A stretch of 64,000 nucleotides of DNA from Fibrivirga algicola (GCF_011742925.1 NZ_WAEL01000008.1:124001-188000); one strand, 5' to 3'. Positions 37,001 to 45,638 are shown, counted from the first letter of the stretch. Notes: generated by a model not told the origin, from the letters alone. Numbers and translations are program-made.

Positions 37001-40000
37001 CGGCCGTGGGCGAGCCGACCAACGTACCTGACCCAAGTAAACTACCCGTGCGGAAGACATTGGTCAACCCGCTCAGGCCTGTCAGGCTGTTGAGGTTCAT
37101 CACACTACCCGCACACAGGCTTAGGCTGATTGGCGACAATGCAGGTACAGCCACACCCGTAATGCTGATTGGTGCCGTTGCTGTACAGCCAGCCGGATTG
37201 GTCGACACTACATTGAATTGATTCGTTCCGGTTGCGATAGTCACAGTTGTCGGTGAGCTTACTTGTGTTCCTAAACCAGTCACAAGACCTGTACGGAATA
37301 CATTAGTCAACCCACTCAACCCACTTAGACTATTCAGGTTGACTACAGTTCCTGCACATAGACTCAAACTAATCGGCAACAAAACAGGCGGCTGATTGAC
37401 CGACACGGTTAGCGGGCAGCTGGTTAATATTGTAGTCAACCCGCCTATGCCTAATACGGACACAGATGCTGTATACGTAGTTGTTGCGGTCGGGCTGAAT
37501 ACTGGCGACGTAGTAGGACTCAGTAGCGTGCCTAACGGCCCCAGTGTACCGTAGGTAACAACACCACCCAGAGGTACCCCACTCACAGCCAGCGTGACAG
37601 GTTGCCCCAGACAAACAGCTGACTGCGACGCCGTCAATGTAATAAGTGGCGTAGCACTGGCCGTAACAGACACGACATTGGTCGTGAAGCAGGTGGGACC
37701 GTTCAAAATAGTAACGGTGAAGTTGTTTACCCCCGTGGTCAGATTACTAACTGTGGCTGTAGCCGTATTGCCTCCGGTAACAATTACGCCAGCTGGCGCA
37801 GCCACCGAATACGTGTAGCTTCCAGACGGGCTCACCTGTGTGGTCAATAAAATCGACTGATTCACGCATACGTTACTGCTGCTAGCCCGTGTAATAGCGG
37901 TAAACGAACAGGGAATTATACCAATGTCGAACGTGAAATTATTTTGTCCTATCCCACCCGTTGTGAGCGAAAGCGTGGCCGTTGTTGTTCCCGGCACAAA
38001 ATCGCTATCGATCAGATCATTGGTGCCCTGGTTTTGAACCGTAAAGGCATAACCTGTAAGTGCGGTCTGACTGGCAGGAATTCGAATCTGGTAAGCTGTA
38101 TTGTAGGTCAACGCTGTAGTCGACGTCGACCGAAATACGTACAACCCGTTGTTGTCGGTGACAGTAGTGGCCAGCGGCGTAGTGCCATTAGGCGCAAATA
38201 GCTGAACGACCAACCCCGCCAGCGGTAATTCACCGGGATCTTGTATACCATCTTTGTCAGTATCGATCCAGGCCCGGTTACCAATTTCGATGGGGGCCGG
38301 ATTACAGGTAGCCTCAAGGCCACCTAATCCATTCGATTTCCCGATGTTATTTGATGAGGTGCCGTCCGTATTGTATCCGTAAAACACGTTTCCGGCGGCA
38401 GTTACGCGGCCTTCTTTGTTGCTCATACTCATCACCCCGACCTGCCCGGTATGCCCAACTACGTCTACCTGCGTAACAATCACGTTTGGTGATCCGGGTA
38501 GTTGCAGCACAGAGCCTTGTGAAGCTTCGCCTTCAAAACCATCGTCACCCCAGTAATACTCATAGCCACCTGGCCCACGGCTATTGCCCTGAACGCGCTG
38601 ACTTGTCGTATAGGGATCAGTGGTAGGCGGGGCTGTGCCTACAAATGATCTTACACCACCACATACCCCGTTGCTCTCCAGCGTCCAGCTGCCGGGTGTT
38701 ACGGAGCAGGCCCGCAAAATATCCCCACCTACAACCCAGGTACTCAGGTTAACCGCGTCGGCGAGCCGTGAACGAACACCCAAAATCATGTCTGACCCGT
38801 CGAAGGCAATATCAGTTAGCCAGGGCTGTGTCTTGGCACGTGGACCGGCTCCAGTCGTGCTAGCAGTAGATGGGCCTGTCGGAAATTCGTCTAACACGGG
38901 ATACGTGTTCCAATCCACCCACCCCATGTTGTTACGGATATAGGTTGGGTACGTGTTGAACCCGTAATAGTTGGCGTCACTTGAGTTTGTCTCACTGACG
39001 CCGTCGTCGGCGCGGGGGTATGTAAACGGAATGGTTAGTACGGTGGTAAACGTAGATCCGTTGTATTCATACACGTATCCTTTCAGGTTCGCCTCTGTAC
39101 CCGAACCGCAGGTTATACCAATGTATATTTTGCCCCGGTGTACCCGGATGGCAAAAGGTCGATAATCGACAGTACAGTCTGCCGGGCCGGGAATGGCCAC
39201 GGTAGTGGCGGTTCCAGCCGTTGGTGTACCGGCACCGAGGGGAATACTCACCAGCGTGCGGGCATTCAGGTTAATCGCGTACAGCGTGCGTTCATCTTCC
39301 GACAAAGCAATGTTGCCCAGACCGACCTTACCAACATTTGTCTGCGACACAACGCCACCGATCAGCGCCCCTACGTTGGCAACGGTCGCAAATACTGCCG
39401 TGGTAGGCGTAGGCGACGACAGGTTGATCGCGTAAATAGCCCCCAATCCATTCCGGACTGGTGAAGCTGTGCGGGCGAAAGCGGCTGCAAAAAGAATTTT
39501 GCTTCGACGGTGATAGGCAAAGCCGTTTACTGTACCAACCTGCGCCTGGTTAGCCAGTACCCGTTTGGTCATGGTGGGAGCCAGCGAAAACTGGGCACTG
39601 ATGGTAGTAACGCCATTTACAAATGGACGTGCGGGATCCGAGATTTCTGACGGCGCAAACTCGACAATAGCTCCATCTGTCAACACGGCGCTTGCGTTGA
39701 AACAGGAGGTGACCACGGTAGTTTGGGCAAATGTCTGGCAGTAATCACCGGGGTAGTTAAACCCGAAATTGGCGGTAGTGCTGGTGCCTGCCGTCACAAA
39801 CTGGATCGACGTCGTAGTACCACCTGTGGCTAACTGTCCACCGTCAAAATCGAAGTTGGTCGCCGAAAAGCCAGAAAATTGAAGTCGGACGGCCGTACCA
39901 GACGGCAATTGAGCATTGGTAAACGTGTAGCTCCCCGTACTACTTGATGTGGTTGTAAACGAAGTAGTGGATGTAGTGGCTACTACCGTAATGCCAGCTA

Positions 40001-40232
40001 CGCCAGGTTCGCCATACGAATACGTACCTGAAAGAGGAATACTTTGGTAAGTTCCGTTGGCATTGTAGTCGCGGAAAACAGTCCCTGTCACCTGGGCCTG
40101 TACCGACGAAGTCAGAACAAGAAGTACACAGGTAAATAGGGGGATTAATCGTTGACCAACCGCGGCAACTAATGAGGCCTTCGCTAATTGGTTTCCAATG
40201 TTAGTCAACCTTAGCAGGGAGATCTTGGTCAT
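34011..40232 (-). CDS. Giant secreted repeat protein with SdrD B-like and Ig/PKD-like domains
   Basis: A 2073-residue exported protein. The signal peptide ends SVQAQ (about 47), followed by a first SdrD B-like domain. Residues ~160-640 are propeller-like. A second SdrD B domain begins IGNRAWIDTDKDGIQDPGE near 647. Ig/PKD-like domains follow. Seven repeats of about 81 residues span ~950-1515, each with LSLCAG, LTNVFRTG, NLFNVVSTNP and a conserved GCT cysteine. More PKD-like domains follow to the end. No type IX sorting domain is recognised; the protein ends in CDCPPVKCVPF plus basic residues. It is probably a cell-surface adhesin or matrix protein. A -7 element lies at 40270-40277. Confidence 0.85.
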   Translation of the reverse strand: MTKISLLRLTNIGNQLAKASLVAAVGQRLIPLFTCVLLVLTSSVQAQVTGTVFRDYNANGTYQSIPLSGTYSYGEPGVAGITVVATTSTTSFTTTSSSTGSYTFTNAQLPSGTAVRLQFSGFSATNFDFDGGQLATGGTTTSIQFVTAGTSTTANFGFNYPGDYCQTFAQTTVVTSCFNASAVLTDGAIVEFAPSEISDPARPFVNGVTTISAQFSLAPTMTKRVLANQAQVGTVNGFAYHRRSKILFAAAFARTASPVRNGLGAIYAINLSSPTPTTAVFATVANVGALIGGVVSQTNVGKVGLGNIALSEDERTLYAINLNARTLVSIPLGAGTPTAGTATTVAIPGPADCTVDYRPFAIRVHRGKIYIGITCGSGTEANLKGYVYEYNGSTFTTVLTIPFTYPRADDGVSETNSSDANYYGFNTYPTYIRNNMGWVDWNTYPVLDEFPTGPSTASTTGAGPRAKTQPWLTDIAFDGSDMILGVRSRLADAVNLSTWVVGGDILRACSVTPGSWTLESNGVCGGVRSFVGTAPPTTDPYTTSQRVQGNSRGPGGYEYYWGDDGFEGEASQGSVLQLPGSPNVIVTQVDVVGHTGQVGVMSMSNKEGRVTAAGNVFYGYNTDGTSSNNIGKSNGLGGLEATCNPAPIEIGNRAWIDTDKDGIQDPGELPLAGLVVQLFAPNGTTPLATTVTDNNGLYVFRSTSTTALTYNTAYQIRIPASQTALTGYAFTVQNQGTNDLIDSDFVPGTTTATLSLTTGGIGQNNFTFDIGIIPCSFTAITRASSSNVCVNQSILLTTQVSPSGSYTYSVAAPAGVIVTGGNTATATVSNLTTGVNNFTVTILNGPTCFTTNVVSVTASATPLITLTASQSAVCLGQPVTLAVSGVPLGGVVTYGTLGPLGTLLSPTTSPVFSPTATTTYTASVSVLGIGGLTTILTSCPLTVSVNQPPVLLPISLSLCAGTVVNLNSLSGLSGLTNVFRTGLVTGLGTQVSSPTTVTIATGTNQFNVVSTNPAGCTATAPISITGVAVPALSPISLSLCAGSVMNLNSLTGLSGLTNVFRTGSLLGSGTLVGSPTAVTIGTGVNLFNVVSTNPAGCTAATPISVTGVAVPTLSPISLSLCAGTVLNLTSLSGLSGLTNVFRTGSLLGSGTLVTSPTTVTISSGVNLFNVVSTNPAGCTAAAPISITGVAVPALSPISLSLCAGSVMNLNSLTGLSGLTNVFRTGSLLGSGTLVSSPTAVTISTGANLFNVVSTNPSGCTAATPISVTGVAIPVLSPINLSLCVGTTLDLTSLSGLSGLTNVFRTGSLLGLGTLVTSPTMVTVGTGVNLFNVVSTNPSGCTAATRINVTGIALPALSPSSLSLCAGVSLDLTTLIGASGLTNVFRTGSLLGQGSLISTPTAVTIAAGENLFNVVSTGTFGCTAAAPISVTGVDVPVTSPINLSLCADIGTPVNLSAILASNGSVLGLTSIFRLGGIDGSVIANPENVSLAVGSNLFNVVSTNPTGCTIITPIQVTLEVKPVLSIAATIQSQTVCEGATPLPITATVISGTVASSAFYGPLVDIASPLGTAIGTGLSYTPTSAQLPAPGETVYFALVADSSSSCSDVVYVALTTAPLPTVTTTSLSICLGESVDLRTRVTTEAGATSAFFTTFSNAQSLLSPLTSTTVTPTLTTPYFTRVTSLLTGCFSIEPIQVTVKPKPDLVASQTLVCGPLGQAPTSATLTASPTGGTWSNTPGNPSLASFTTNAASTTVGGLVAGTYQFDYTADGCTATTSVVVPTCEIVCAITLTANAASSTVAEGQPAYLSATVAPAGSYTYVWSAPAGVTITSTNSATATTAGLASGIYTFTVTATNEVACTQVATVCVTVPFTVCAGSDYAFSLTTVAGFNTYQWQYTAPGSATSTVVQSSSANSYIATQAGEYRVVILDNAGSSCPGNSCCPLIIVERSAPVSLSVTALAATCSSTAPAAQNNAQLVLAAPVVSGATYNISPGATFSAANALFATNQSLAGLTTGSVLQADLVNPATATGDTYTVRVFTAEGCFADTVVTIPRTDCDCPPVKCVPFMVRKVATNR
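35690..37390 (-). repeat. Seven tandem ~243-bp repeats within the surface-protein gene
   Basis: Each unit encodes about 81 residues. Units are not equally related: the stretch near 36520-36720 is almost identical in DNA to the stretch near 37000-37200 (spacing ~480 bases, two units), including synonymous positions. The intervening and flanking units are more diverged. This points to duplication or gene conversion of a two-unit block. Confidence 0.9.
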
Positions 40233-40269
40233 AGTTTGGTCGCTAGGTAGTATGCGCCCAAAACATCGC

Positions 40270-40277
40270 CAAAATTA
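40270..40277 (-). promoter_or_regulatory. -7 promoter element of the surface-protein gene
   Basis: TAATTTTG on the minus strand matches TAnnTTTG, 37 bases upstream of the ATG at 40232. Confidence 0.5.
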
Positions 40278-40578
40278 TGCCACCACACTAGCCTTTTGGT
40301 GCGGCAGAAAACATAGCCAGTAAATGTGCCTATTTAGTTACAATATCCAAATAATACCATTACACAATGCAATAACGCCTATATTTTTGTACTATTCCAA
40401 TAATATCGAAAGTTGCGCATATGTGTTAGGCATACTTTTTGTGGGCAATTAAGTACATAGGTGGGCTAGTTGTTCCTGCAAACAACTGCTGCGCTACAGG
40501 CAGTAAAAACATAAACAGTTGATGCGAAAGAACTACGCGAATGAAGAGTTCATACCCCTCCTGCCGAGTTACTAATTA

Positions 40579-40612
40579 ACAAAAAAGGCCACCGGACGTA
40601 TCCGATGGCCTC
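40579..40612 (-). terminator. Intrinsic terminator of the YtxH gene
   Basis: On the minus strand GGCCATCGGA-TACG-TCCGGTGGCC (one mismatch) is followed by TTTTTTG. It is about 25 bases after the stop codon at 40636. Confidence 0.8.
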
Positions 40613-40635
40613 CTTTAGCTAGATGACAAGCGCAC

Positions 40636-40923
40636 CTAAGCTGGAAGATCTGTTTCGGGTTTCTTGCCTAGCACATCGTCAATTGCCTGTTCAGCGTTAG
40701 GAAAGTTCGTTTTCAGCATTTCTGCCAATTGTGTCTTCAACTTCTCGAAATACTCAGGCGCATTGTCGATGGCCCCTTCCGCCTCTGACTTCAGTTGGGT
40801 CCCCTTTTCCTTCAGATCGGCCATCATCTTTTCGCCGTCTTCAGTTTGCAGGTATTTATTCAGTGCAACGCCGGCGGCGGCACCCAAAATAAACGTGGCC
40901 AGGTGTTTTGCATTGACTGCCAT
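40636..40923 (-). CDS. YtxH-domain small protein
   Basis: A 95-residue protein. The N-terminal hydrophobic stretch HLATFILGAAAGVALNKYLQ with glycines matches the YtxH (gas-vesicle/stress-like) domain, followed by a charged helical tail (GEKMMADLKEKGTQLKSEAEGA). Such proteins are membrane-associated and often stress-induced; the function is unknown. The gene stands alone, with its own terminator and a TACGTTCG -7-like element at 40949-40956. Confidence 0.8.
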   Translation of the reverse strand: MAVNAKHLATFILGAAAGVALNKYLQTEDGEKMMADLKEKGTQLKSEAEGAIDNAPEYFEKLKTQLAEMLKTNFPNAEQAIDDVLGKKPETDLPA

Positions 40924-41105
40924 TGGTTTTGTGCTGTTTAGTGAGCTACGAACGTACCGCTTTTATGTATAGAGTGAAAGAAATACAAGGGGAAAGAGTG
41001 ACGAGCGGCGCGGGGGCAGGACTCGTGGAAGCGGCCTGGAGTCAAAGAATAATCAGGTTGTTACCGTGACAGAGGCACTCCTACCTCTTTCACCCATTCA
41101 CCTTT

Positions 41106-41113
41106 TACCTTTG
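41106..41113 (+). promoter_or_regulatory. -7 promoter element abutting the aminopeptidase start
   Basis: TACCTTTG matches the Bacteroidota -7 consensus and ends only 5 bases before the ATG at 41119. If used, transcription would begin at or next to the start codon, giving a leaderless mRNA. Confidence 0.5.
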
Positions 41114-41118
41114 CTCAC

Positions 41119-42156
41119 ATGATACGGCGATTATTTCTGGGTTTTCTGGTGCTGTTGCTTGCCCTGGGCATCTGGCAACGCGAATGGGTTAGTTACGGCT
41201 ACATGCAGGCGAAGGGTCAGTTAAACATCATGCTGCATACCCGCTCTGTTGCCGAGGTGCTGGCTAACCCTACCTATCCCGACTCGCTGAAAACAAAGAT
41301 TCGGCTTATTCAGGAAATCAAACAGTTTGCTCAGGATTCACTCGGGCTCAATCCATCCAGTAACTTCACCACATTTCACGATCAGGCCGGAAAACCGCTG
41401 ATGTGGGTTCTGGTTGGTTCAGAGCGCTACGAACTCAAGCCAGTCACTTACGACATTCCGCTCCTTGGCACATTCTCATACAAAGGATTTTTTGATCGAA
41501 AACGGCTTGTAGAAGCTGATAGTGCGCTGCAACGACAAGGCTACGACACCCGTATCAACGAAGTAGCCGCCTATTCAACATTAGGGTTTTTCAAAGACCC
41601 TATTCTGTCGAGTATGCTGAAACGAAATGAATGGAGTCTGGCCGAACTGATTATTCACGAACTGACACACGGTACACTGTTTATCAAGGATCAACTTGAA
41701 TACAACGAGAATCTCGCCGACTTTGTGGGTGAGTACGGAGCCGAGCGGTTCATGGCACAGAAATACGGCCGGGATTCGCTGCCTTATCGGAATTACCTGG
41801 CCACCAAAGCTTACTACGAACGGTTCGATGATCACATTCTGCGTGGAACCCAAAAACTCGACAGTGCTTATAAAACCGTTAAACCTTCAACACCGGTGGC
41901 CGTCAAAGAAGCTATGAAGTGGAAACTGATTGAAACGATCATGACTTCTACTGACACGTTGCCAGATATGCGTTCGAACCGTTCAGTGGATAGACGGGTC
42001 TGGTTAAAAACTGACTTGCCCAACAATGCGTACTTTGTAGGGTTTCTAACGTACAGAAAACAGCAGAACCGGTTCAAAACTGAGTTTGTTACTCAATTTA
42101 ATAGTGACTTTCCGCGTTATTTATCACATCTGAAAAACACCTATCCGTCTCTATAA
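41119..42156 (+). CDS. Predicted aminopeptidase (COG4324/Aminopep family)
   Basis: A 345-residue protein with an N-terminal transmembrane/signal segment (residues 4-19) and a periplasmic zinc-peptidase domain. The zinc motif HELTH is at 180-184, with a downstream NENLADFVGEYGAERF segment (about 197-212) supplying the third ligand, as in the Aminopep family. It would cleave peptides in the periplasm; the substrates are unknown. It is followed after 13 bases by a DUF3108 gene on the same strand, probably the same transcript. Confidence 0.88.
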   Translation: MIRRLFLGFLVLLLALGIWQREWVSYGYMQAKGQLNIMLHTRSVAEVLANPTYPDSLKTKIRLIQEIKQFAQDSLGLNPSSNFTTFHDQAGKPLMWVLVGSERYELKPVTYDIPLLGTFSYKGFFDRKRLVEADSALQRQGYDTRINEVAAYSTLGFFKDPILSSMLKRNEWSLAELIIHELTHGTLFIKDQLEYNENLADFVGEYGAERFMAQKYGRDSLPYRNYLATKAYYERFDDHILRGTQKLDSAYKTVKPSTPVAVKEAMKWKLIETIMTSTDTLPDMRSNRSVDRRVWLKTDLPNNAYFVGFLTYRKQQNRFKTEFVTQFNSDFPRYLSHLKNTYPSL

Positions 42157-42169
42157 CTGTTTGATTGCC

Positions 42170-42961
42170 ATGAAGAAAACGGGTATCGCGCTAGGCATAT
42201 TACTTATTCTTACGGCCGCCTTTACAACGGCTAACACGTACCGTCGGGTTGTTAATACAAGCTTTGGCCCCGGCGAGCATCTCGAATATCGCGTGCACTA
42301 TGGCATTATCAACGCTGCCGAAGCACGGGTCGATGTGGCTCCGGCGCTCTATTCTGTAAACGGCCGCCCCTGTTACCAGGTGAACGTATTTGGTCGCACC
42401 ACCGGCGCGTTCGATCTAGTGACGAAAGTGCGCGACACCTGGCGGTCTTACATTGATACATCGGCTATTCTTCCGCAGAAATTTTACACCAACATTCAGG
42501 AAAACAGCTATCGGAAGGAGGAAAATATGACCTTCAACCACGCGACCAATACGGTAAAGGCCGAGGAACGCACCGAGAAAGATCTGTTTAAAGTGCCTGA
42601 AAACGTGCACGATGTTGTGAGCAGCTATTATTTTCTGCGCACCATCGACTTCAACAAAATTGGCGTGGGTACCATAATCGAACTGCCCGCTTTTTATGAC
42701 GATACGGTCTACAACATGAAAGTGAGGTACCGGGGTAAGGAGGCGATCAAGACAAAATTCGGGAAGATCAACACCATTAAGCTCAGCCCCATCCTGTCGA
42801 CCAACGGATTTTTCAAGGGAGAAAACGCGCTGTTGATGTGGGTATCCGACGACGCAAATAAAGTGCCGCTGAAAGTCGAAGTGGAATTGTCGATTGGCTC
42901 CCTCGACATGGATATCAAATCACACTCAGGCCTGAAACACCCGCTGGCATTTAGAAACTAA
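42170..42961 (+). CDS. DUF3108 exported protein
   Basis: A 263-residue protein with a signal peptide (residues 1-21, LGILLILTAAFTTAN). The DUF3108 pattern is visible: FGPGEHLEYRVHYGIINAAEARV, then DLVTKVRDTWRSYID, VHDVVSSYYFLRTIDF and VRYRGKEAIKTKFGKINTIKL. The family is periplasmic and of unknown function, often a lipid-binding-like beta fold. A TTG 9 bases upstream is in frame, but the ATG at 42170 is preferred. Confidence 0.85.
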   Translation: MKKTGIALGILLILTAAFTTANTYRRVVNTSFGPGEHLEYRVHYGIINAAEARVDVAPALYSVNGRPCYQVNVFGRTTGAFDLVTKVRDTWRSYIDTSAILPQKFYTNIQENSYRKEENMTFNHATNTVKAEERTEKDLFKVPENVHDVVSSYYFLRTIDFNKIGVGTIIELPAFYDDTVYNMKVRYRGKEAIKTKFGKINTIKLSPILSTNGFFKGENALLMWVSDDANKVPLKVEVELSIGSLDMDIKSHSGLKHPLAFRN

Positions 42962-42977
42962 CAGATCTGCAGTTTAT

Positions 42978-43041
42978 GGTTTGATGTTGCGCCGCTGATG
43001 TACGTAGCCCACAGTTGTTCGCCACATCAGCGCCTCCCAAA
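42978..43041. repeat. Decayed family A hairpin
   Basis: GGTTTGATGTTGCGC-like words on the left and CATCAGCGCC on the right recall the family A core. Only about 8 bases (GCTGATGT/ACATCAGC) still pair cleanly. It lies between two convergent genes. Confidence 0.45.
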
Positions 43042-43063
43042 ATCAGTTTCCGATCCATGCCCA

Positions 43064-44056
43064 TTAATCGGTTCGTCGCGTTACGCATTTTCTCGCTAAC
43101 CGCTCTATCCACGTTAATCGGCTCCAGCTGAGTCGTACGTAGGGTTGCGCTACTGCCCCGAAACTTTCATAAAACGAGACGACACCCACTTTCTCGGGAC
43201 TCTCAAAATCAAGCAACGCTGGCTTTGGCGTTGCTTTTTTTTGTTCAGTCTGAATCAGCTCATCCAGCAGGATCGTTCGGGCGTTCAACCAGCGACCTTC
43301 AGCGTTAGCCGCATTGAACAGGTAAGTAATTCGCCCGTGCTGCTCCACAAACAGCGCGCCTGCTACGATCTGCCCATCAGCGTAGGCGTAGCGCAATGTA
43401 CCCAGCTCACGTGCTTGCAGCGCCTTGAACAGAACCCGAAAAAGGGTGTAGGCCCATTCACCAACGCCTATATCTGCCGCGTGATTCTCCTGAAATAATC
43501 GTAGTAGCGGCTCGACATCGATTGATTCGGTCAACTGCCAGTCAAGTACGTTAGCCACCCGACGCCGGGCACGCCGCACGTTCATCTGCCGGTCGGGCGT
43601 GTAGTTGGGCGTGGTTTTTCTATAGCTATCCCGTAACGGCAAAACGTGCGTGAATAACGCCTGCTGACGTACCTGAGCAGGTAAACCCGGCAACGGGCTA
43701 TCAAGTAGTAACTGCCAGACAGACCCATGTCGGTAGCGGTCGTACACGGCCTGAATAAACGGGCCGGGATCAATTGGCTGATTAGAAAAAATGGCCAGGA
43801 ACTGGCAGAAAAGGGGCTGGTAGACTACCCATTGCCCCCACCGTCGGCGCAACGGGATGGGCAACACAGCCTCATACCCAACTGGATTGCCGTCAGGTAC
43901 GTTGGTACGTACGAGCCCCTCCCATCGCCAGCCGGGCAGGTACGTTACCGCGTCCAGATACCACGTGTGCCCATACAGCAACGCATTATGCGCACTGGCG
44001 ACACAGTGATCCCAGGCATGATCATCGAGTTGATGGCGGGACAGGAAGCGGAGCAA
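43064..44056 (-). CDS. GNAT/FemAB-like acyltransferase, TTG start
   Basis: A 330-residue soluble protein. The second half (about 160-300) resembles the GNAT-like BioF2/FemAB acetyltransferase fold: FQENHAADIGVGEWAYTLF, LRYAYADGQIVAGALFVEQHGRITYLFNAAN and LLDFESPEKVGVVSFYESFGA. The reaction is unknown. The start is TTG at 44056: no ATG or GTG occurs upstream before a stop. The start lies 7 bases after a long hairpin repeat (44064-44156) that separates it from dnaA. Confidence 0.75.
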   Translation of the reverse strand: MLRFLSRHQLDDHAWDHCVASAHNALLYGHTWYLDAVTYLPGWRWEGLVRTNVPDGNPVGYEAVLPIPLRRRWGQWVVYQPLFCQFLAIFSNQPIDPGPFIQAVYDRYRHGSVWQLLLDSPLPGLPAQVRQQALFTHVLPLRDSYRKTTPNYTPDRQMNVRRARRRVANVLDWQLTESIDVEPLLRLFQENHAADIGVGEWAYTLFRVLFKALQARELGTLRYAYADGQIVAGALFVEQHGRITYLFNAANAEGRWLNARTILLDELIQTEQKKATPKPALLDFESPEKVGVVSFYESFGAVAQPYVRLSWSRLTWIERLARKCVTRRTD

Positions 44057-44063
44057 AGGAGAC

Positions 44064-44156
44064 TTTGATGTTTATAGGTTGATGTTTGTCGTTGCGCTTG
44101 GCCACAAGTTGGTGAGTTAGCAGCGTAACGACAAACATCAACCTATAAACATCAAA
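44064..44156. repeat. 35-bp hairpin repeat, family A copy 4
   Basis: Arms 44064-44098 and 44122-44156 pair over 35 bases with one G-T type mismatch, around a 23-base loop. The core TTGCGCT/AGCGTAA is shared with copy 1, but the outer arm sequence differs. It fills the gap between the dnaA stop (44158, 1 base away) and the TTG start at 44056. Confidence 0.88.
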
Positions 44157-44157
44157 C

Positions 44158-45564
44158 CTACTTAAAGTACGCTTTCAATTTGGCGACCTGCTCTTTGGTT
44201 TCGGGGTTTTCCTTCAGCAAGTCATTCACGAGTTGAATAGCATGAATGACGGTGCTGTGGTCGCGTCCGCCGAAATGGTAGCCAATGGATTTCAACGAGA
44301 GTTCGGTCAGTTCCTTAGCCAGATACATGGCCACCTGCCGGGGATACACCACTTCCCGTTTGCGGCTCTTCGATTTAAGATCGGCAATAGTCGTGTTATA
44401 GAAGTCGGCCACCAACTCCTGAACGGTATCGATGTTGATCTCCTTTTCATCATTGACAACGATGTTGCGCAACGTGGCTTTTGCCAGGTCAAGGTCAATC
44501 TCGCGGCGGTTTAGTGACGCCTGCGCCATGAGCGATACCACTACCCCTTCGAGTTCGCGCACGTTGGTATTGATGCTGTGGGCCAGGTATTCGATCACGC
44601 CATCGTCGATGTACACGCCTTCGGCCTGCAGTTTTTTCTGGATAATGGCGATGCGCGTTTCCAGATCGGGCGTTTGCAGGTCGGTGGTCAAGCCCCACTT
44701 AAACCGCGACAGCAGACGATCTTCCAGGCCGTCGAGCGCCCGCGGCGAGCGGTCGGAGGTCATGATGATCTGCTTGCCCGACTGGTGCAGGTGATTGAAG
44801 ATGTGGAAGAAGATTTCCTGCGTCTTCTCTTTCTTCTGCAGAAACTGCACGTCGTCGATCACCAGTACGTCGACCTGCATGTAGAACGAGGTAAAATCGC
44901 GGATACCGTCGGTACGGATAGCGTTCAAAAACTGGTTGGTAAACTTCTCGGATGTAACGTACAGGACAAATTTATCCTGATTGTTATTCTTAATAAAGTT
45001 GCCGATGGCCTGCACCAGGTGCGTTTTACCAAGCCCTACACCGCCGTAAATCATCAGCGGATTGAACGAGGTTACGCCTGGCCGTGAGGCTACGGCGAAG
45101 CCAGCATTTCGGGCCAGTCTGTTGCAGTCGCCCTCTACGTAGTTATCAAACGTGTAAGTTGGGTTGAGGTACGAATCGAGCGTAAGCGAGTCGAGGTCTT
45201 TCAGGGCAAATGGCGACCGAAGCACCGGGCTCACGTTGTCGGGCTTGGCCGACTGCGGGCTTTTGGTGGTAGGCATGCTAACGGCAATGGGCCGGTTCTG
45301 CGCATCGCCCTGATCCACAACAATTGAATATTCAAGCTGCCCATCGCGGCCAATGGCATAATCGAGGGCTTTTCTGAGCGCATGAATGAAGTTTTCTTCC
45401 AGCCACTCATAGAAGAATTCACTCGGCACCTGAATCGTCAGTACCTTCCCGTTGAGCCGCACAGGAATGATGGGCTCAAACCAGGTCTTGAAACTTGGTT
45501 CAGGCACGATTTCCTGAATAACACGCAGACAATTGTTCCAAACAATATGTACTTCGCGTTGCAT
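44158..45564 (-). CDS. dnaA: Chromosomal replication initiator DnaA
   Basis: A 468-residue AAA+ initiator. The N-terminal domain I starts MQREVHIVWNNCLRVIQE. The Walker A GGVGLGKTHL has Lys180, Walker B is VLVIDDVQFL, the sensor II/arginine regions follow, and the C-terminal DNA-binding signature GGRDHSTVIHAIQ is intact. It binds DnaA boxes and unwinds the origin. The frame reaches a TTG at 45630, but the ATG at 45564 matches the family start. No DnaA-box cluster is visible on either side, so oriC is probably elsewhere. Confidence 0.97.
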   Translation of the reverse strand: MQREVHIVWNNCLRVIQEIVPEPSFKTWFEPIIPVRLNGKVLTIQVPSEFFYEWLEENFIHALRKALDYAIGRDGQLEYSIVVDQGDAQNRPIAVSMPTTKSPQSAKPDNVSPVLRSPFALKDLDSLTLDSYLNPTYTFDNYVEGDCNRLARNAGFAVASRPGVTSFNPLMIYGGVGLGKTHLVQAIGNFIKNNNQDKFVLYVTSEKFTNQFLNAIRTDGIRDFTSFYMQVDVLVIDDVQFLQKKEKTQEIFFHIFNHLHQSGKQIIMTSDRSPRALDGLEDRLLSRFKWGLTTDLQTPDLETRIAIIQKKLQAEGVYIDDGVIEYLAHSINTNVRELEGVVVSLMAQASLNRREIDLDLAKATLRNIVVNDEKEINIDTVQELVADFYNTTIADLKSKSRKREVVYPRQVAMYLAKELTELSLKSIGYHFGGRDHSTVIHAIQLVNDLLKENPETKEQVAKLKAYFK

Positions 45565-45638
45565 GGATCCGGGTGGTACGGGGGTGATCACTGAATGAAC
45601 GTTAAGTGGAGCGGCGGTTACGGTCGCCAAAAGGGAGA

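Larger units (their letters stand above)
40233..40635. other. AT-rich intergenic region
   Basis: About 400 bases between the surface-protein start and the YtxH gene stop. It is clearly richer in A+T than its surroundings. It contains the -7 element for the surface protein and the YtxH terminator; no ORF or further structure is recognised. Confidence 0.5.

Noticed and set aside
35707-37221. 504-residue plus-strand ORF opposite the surface-protein repeats
   Set aside because: It is the antisense shadow of seven repeats lacking stops in one reverse frame; its sequence is itself a low-complexity repeat with no protein-like features and no start signals.
35690-37390. CRISPR-like array
   Set aside because: Periodic repeats are coding (about 243 bp, in frame, diverged), with no short identical repeats or unique spacers.
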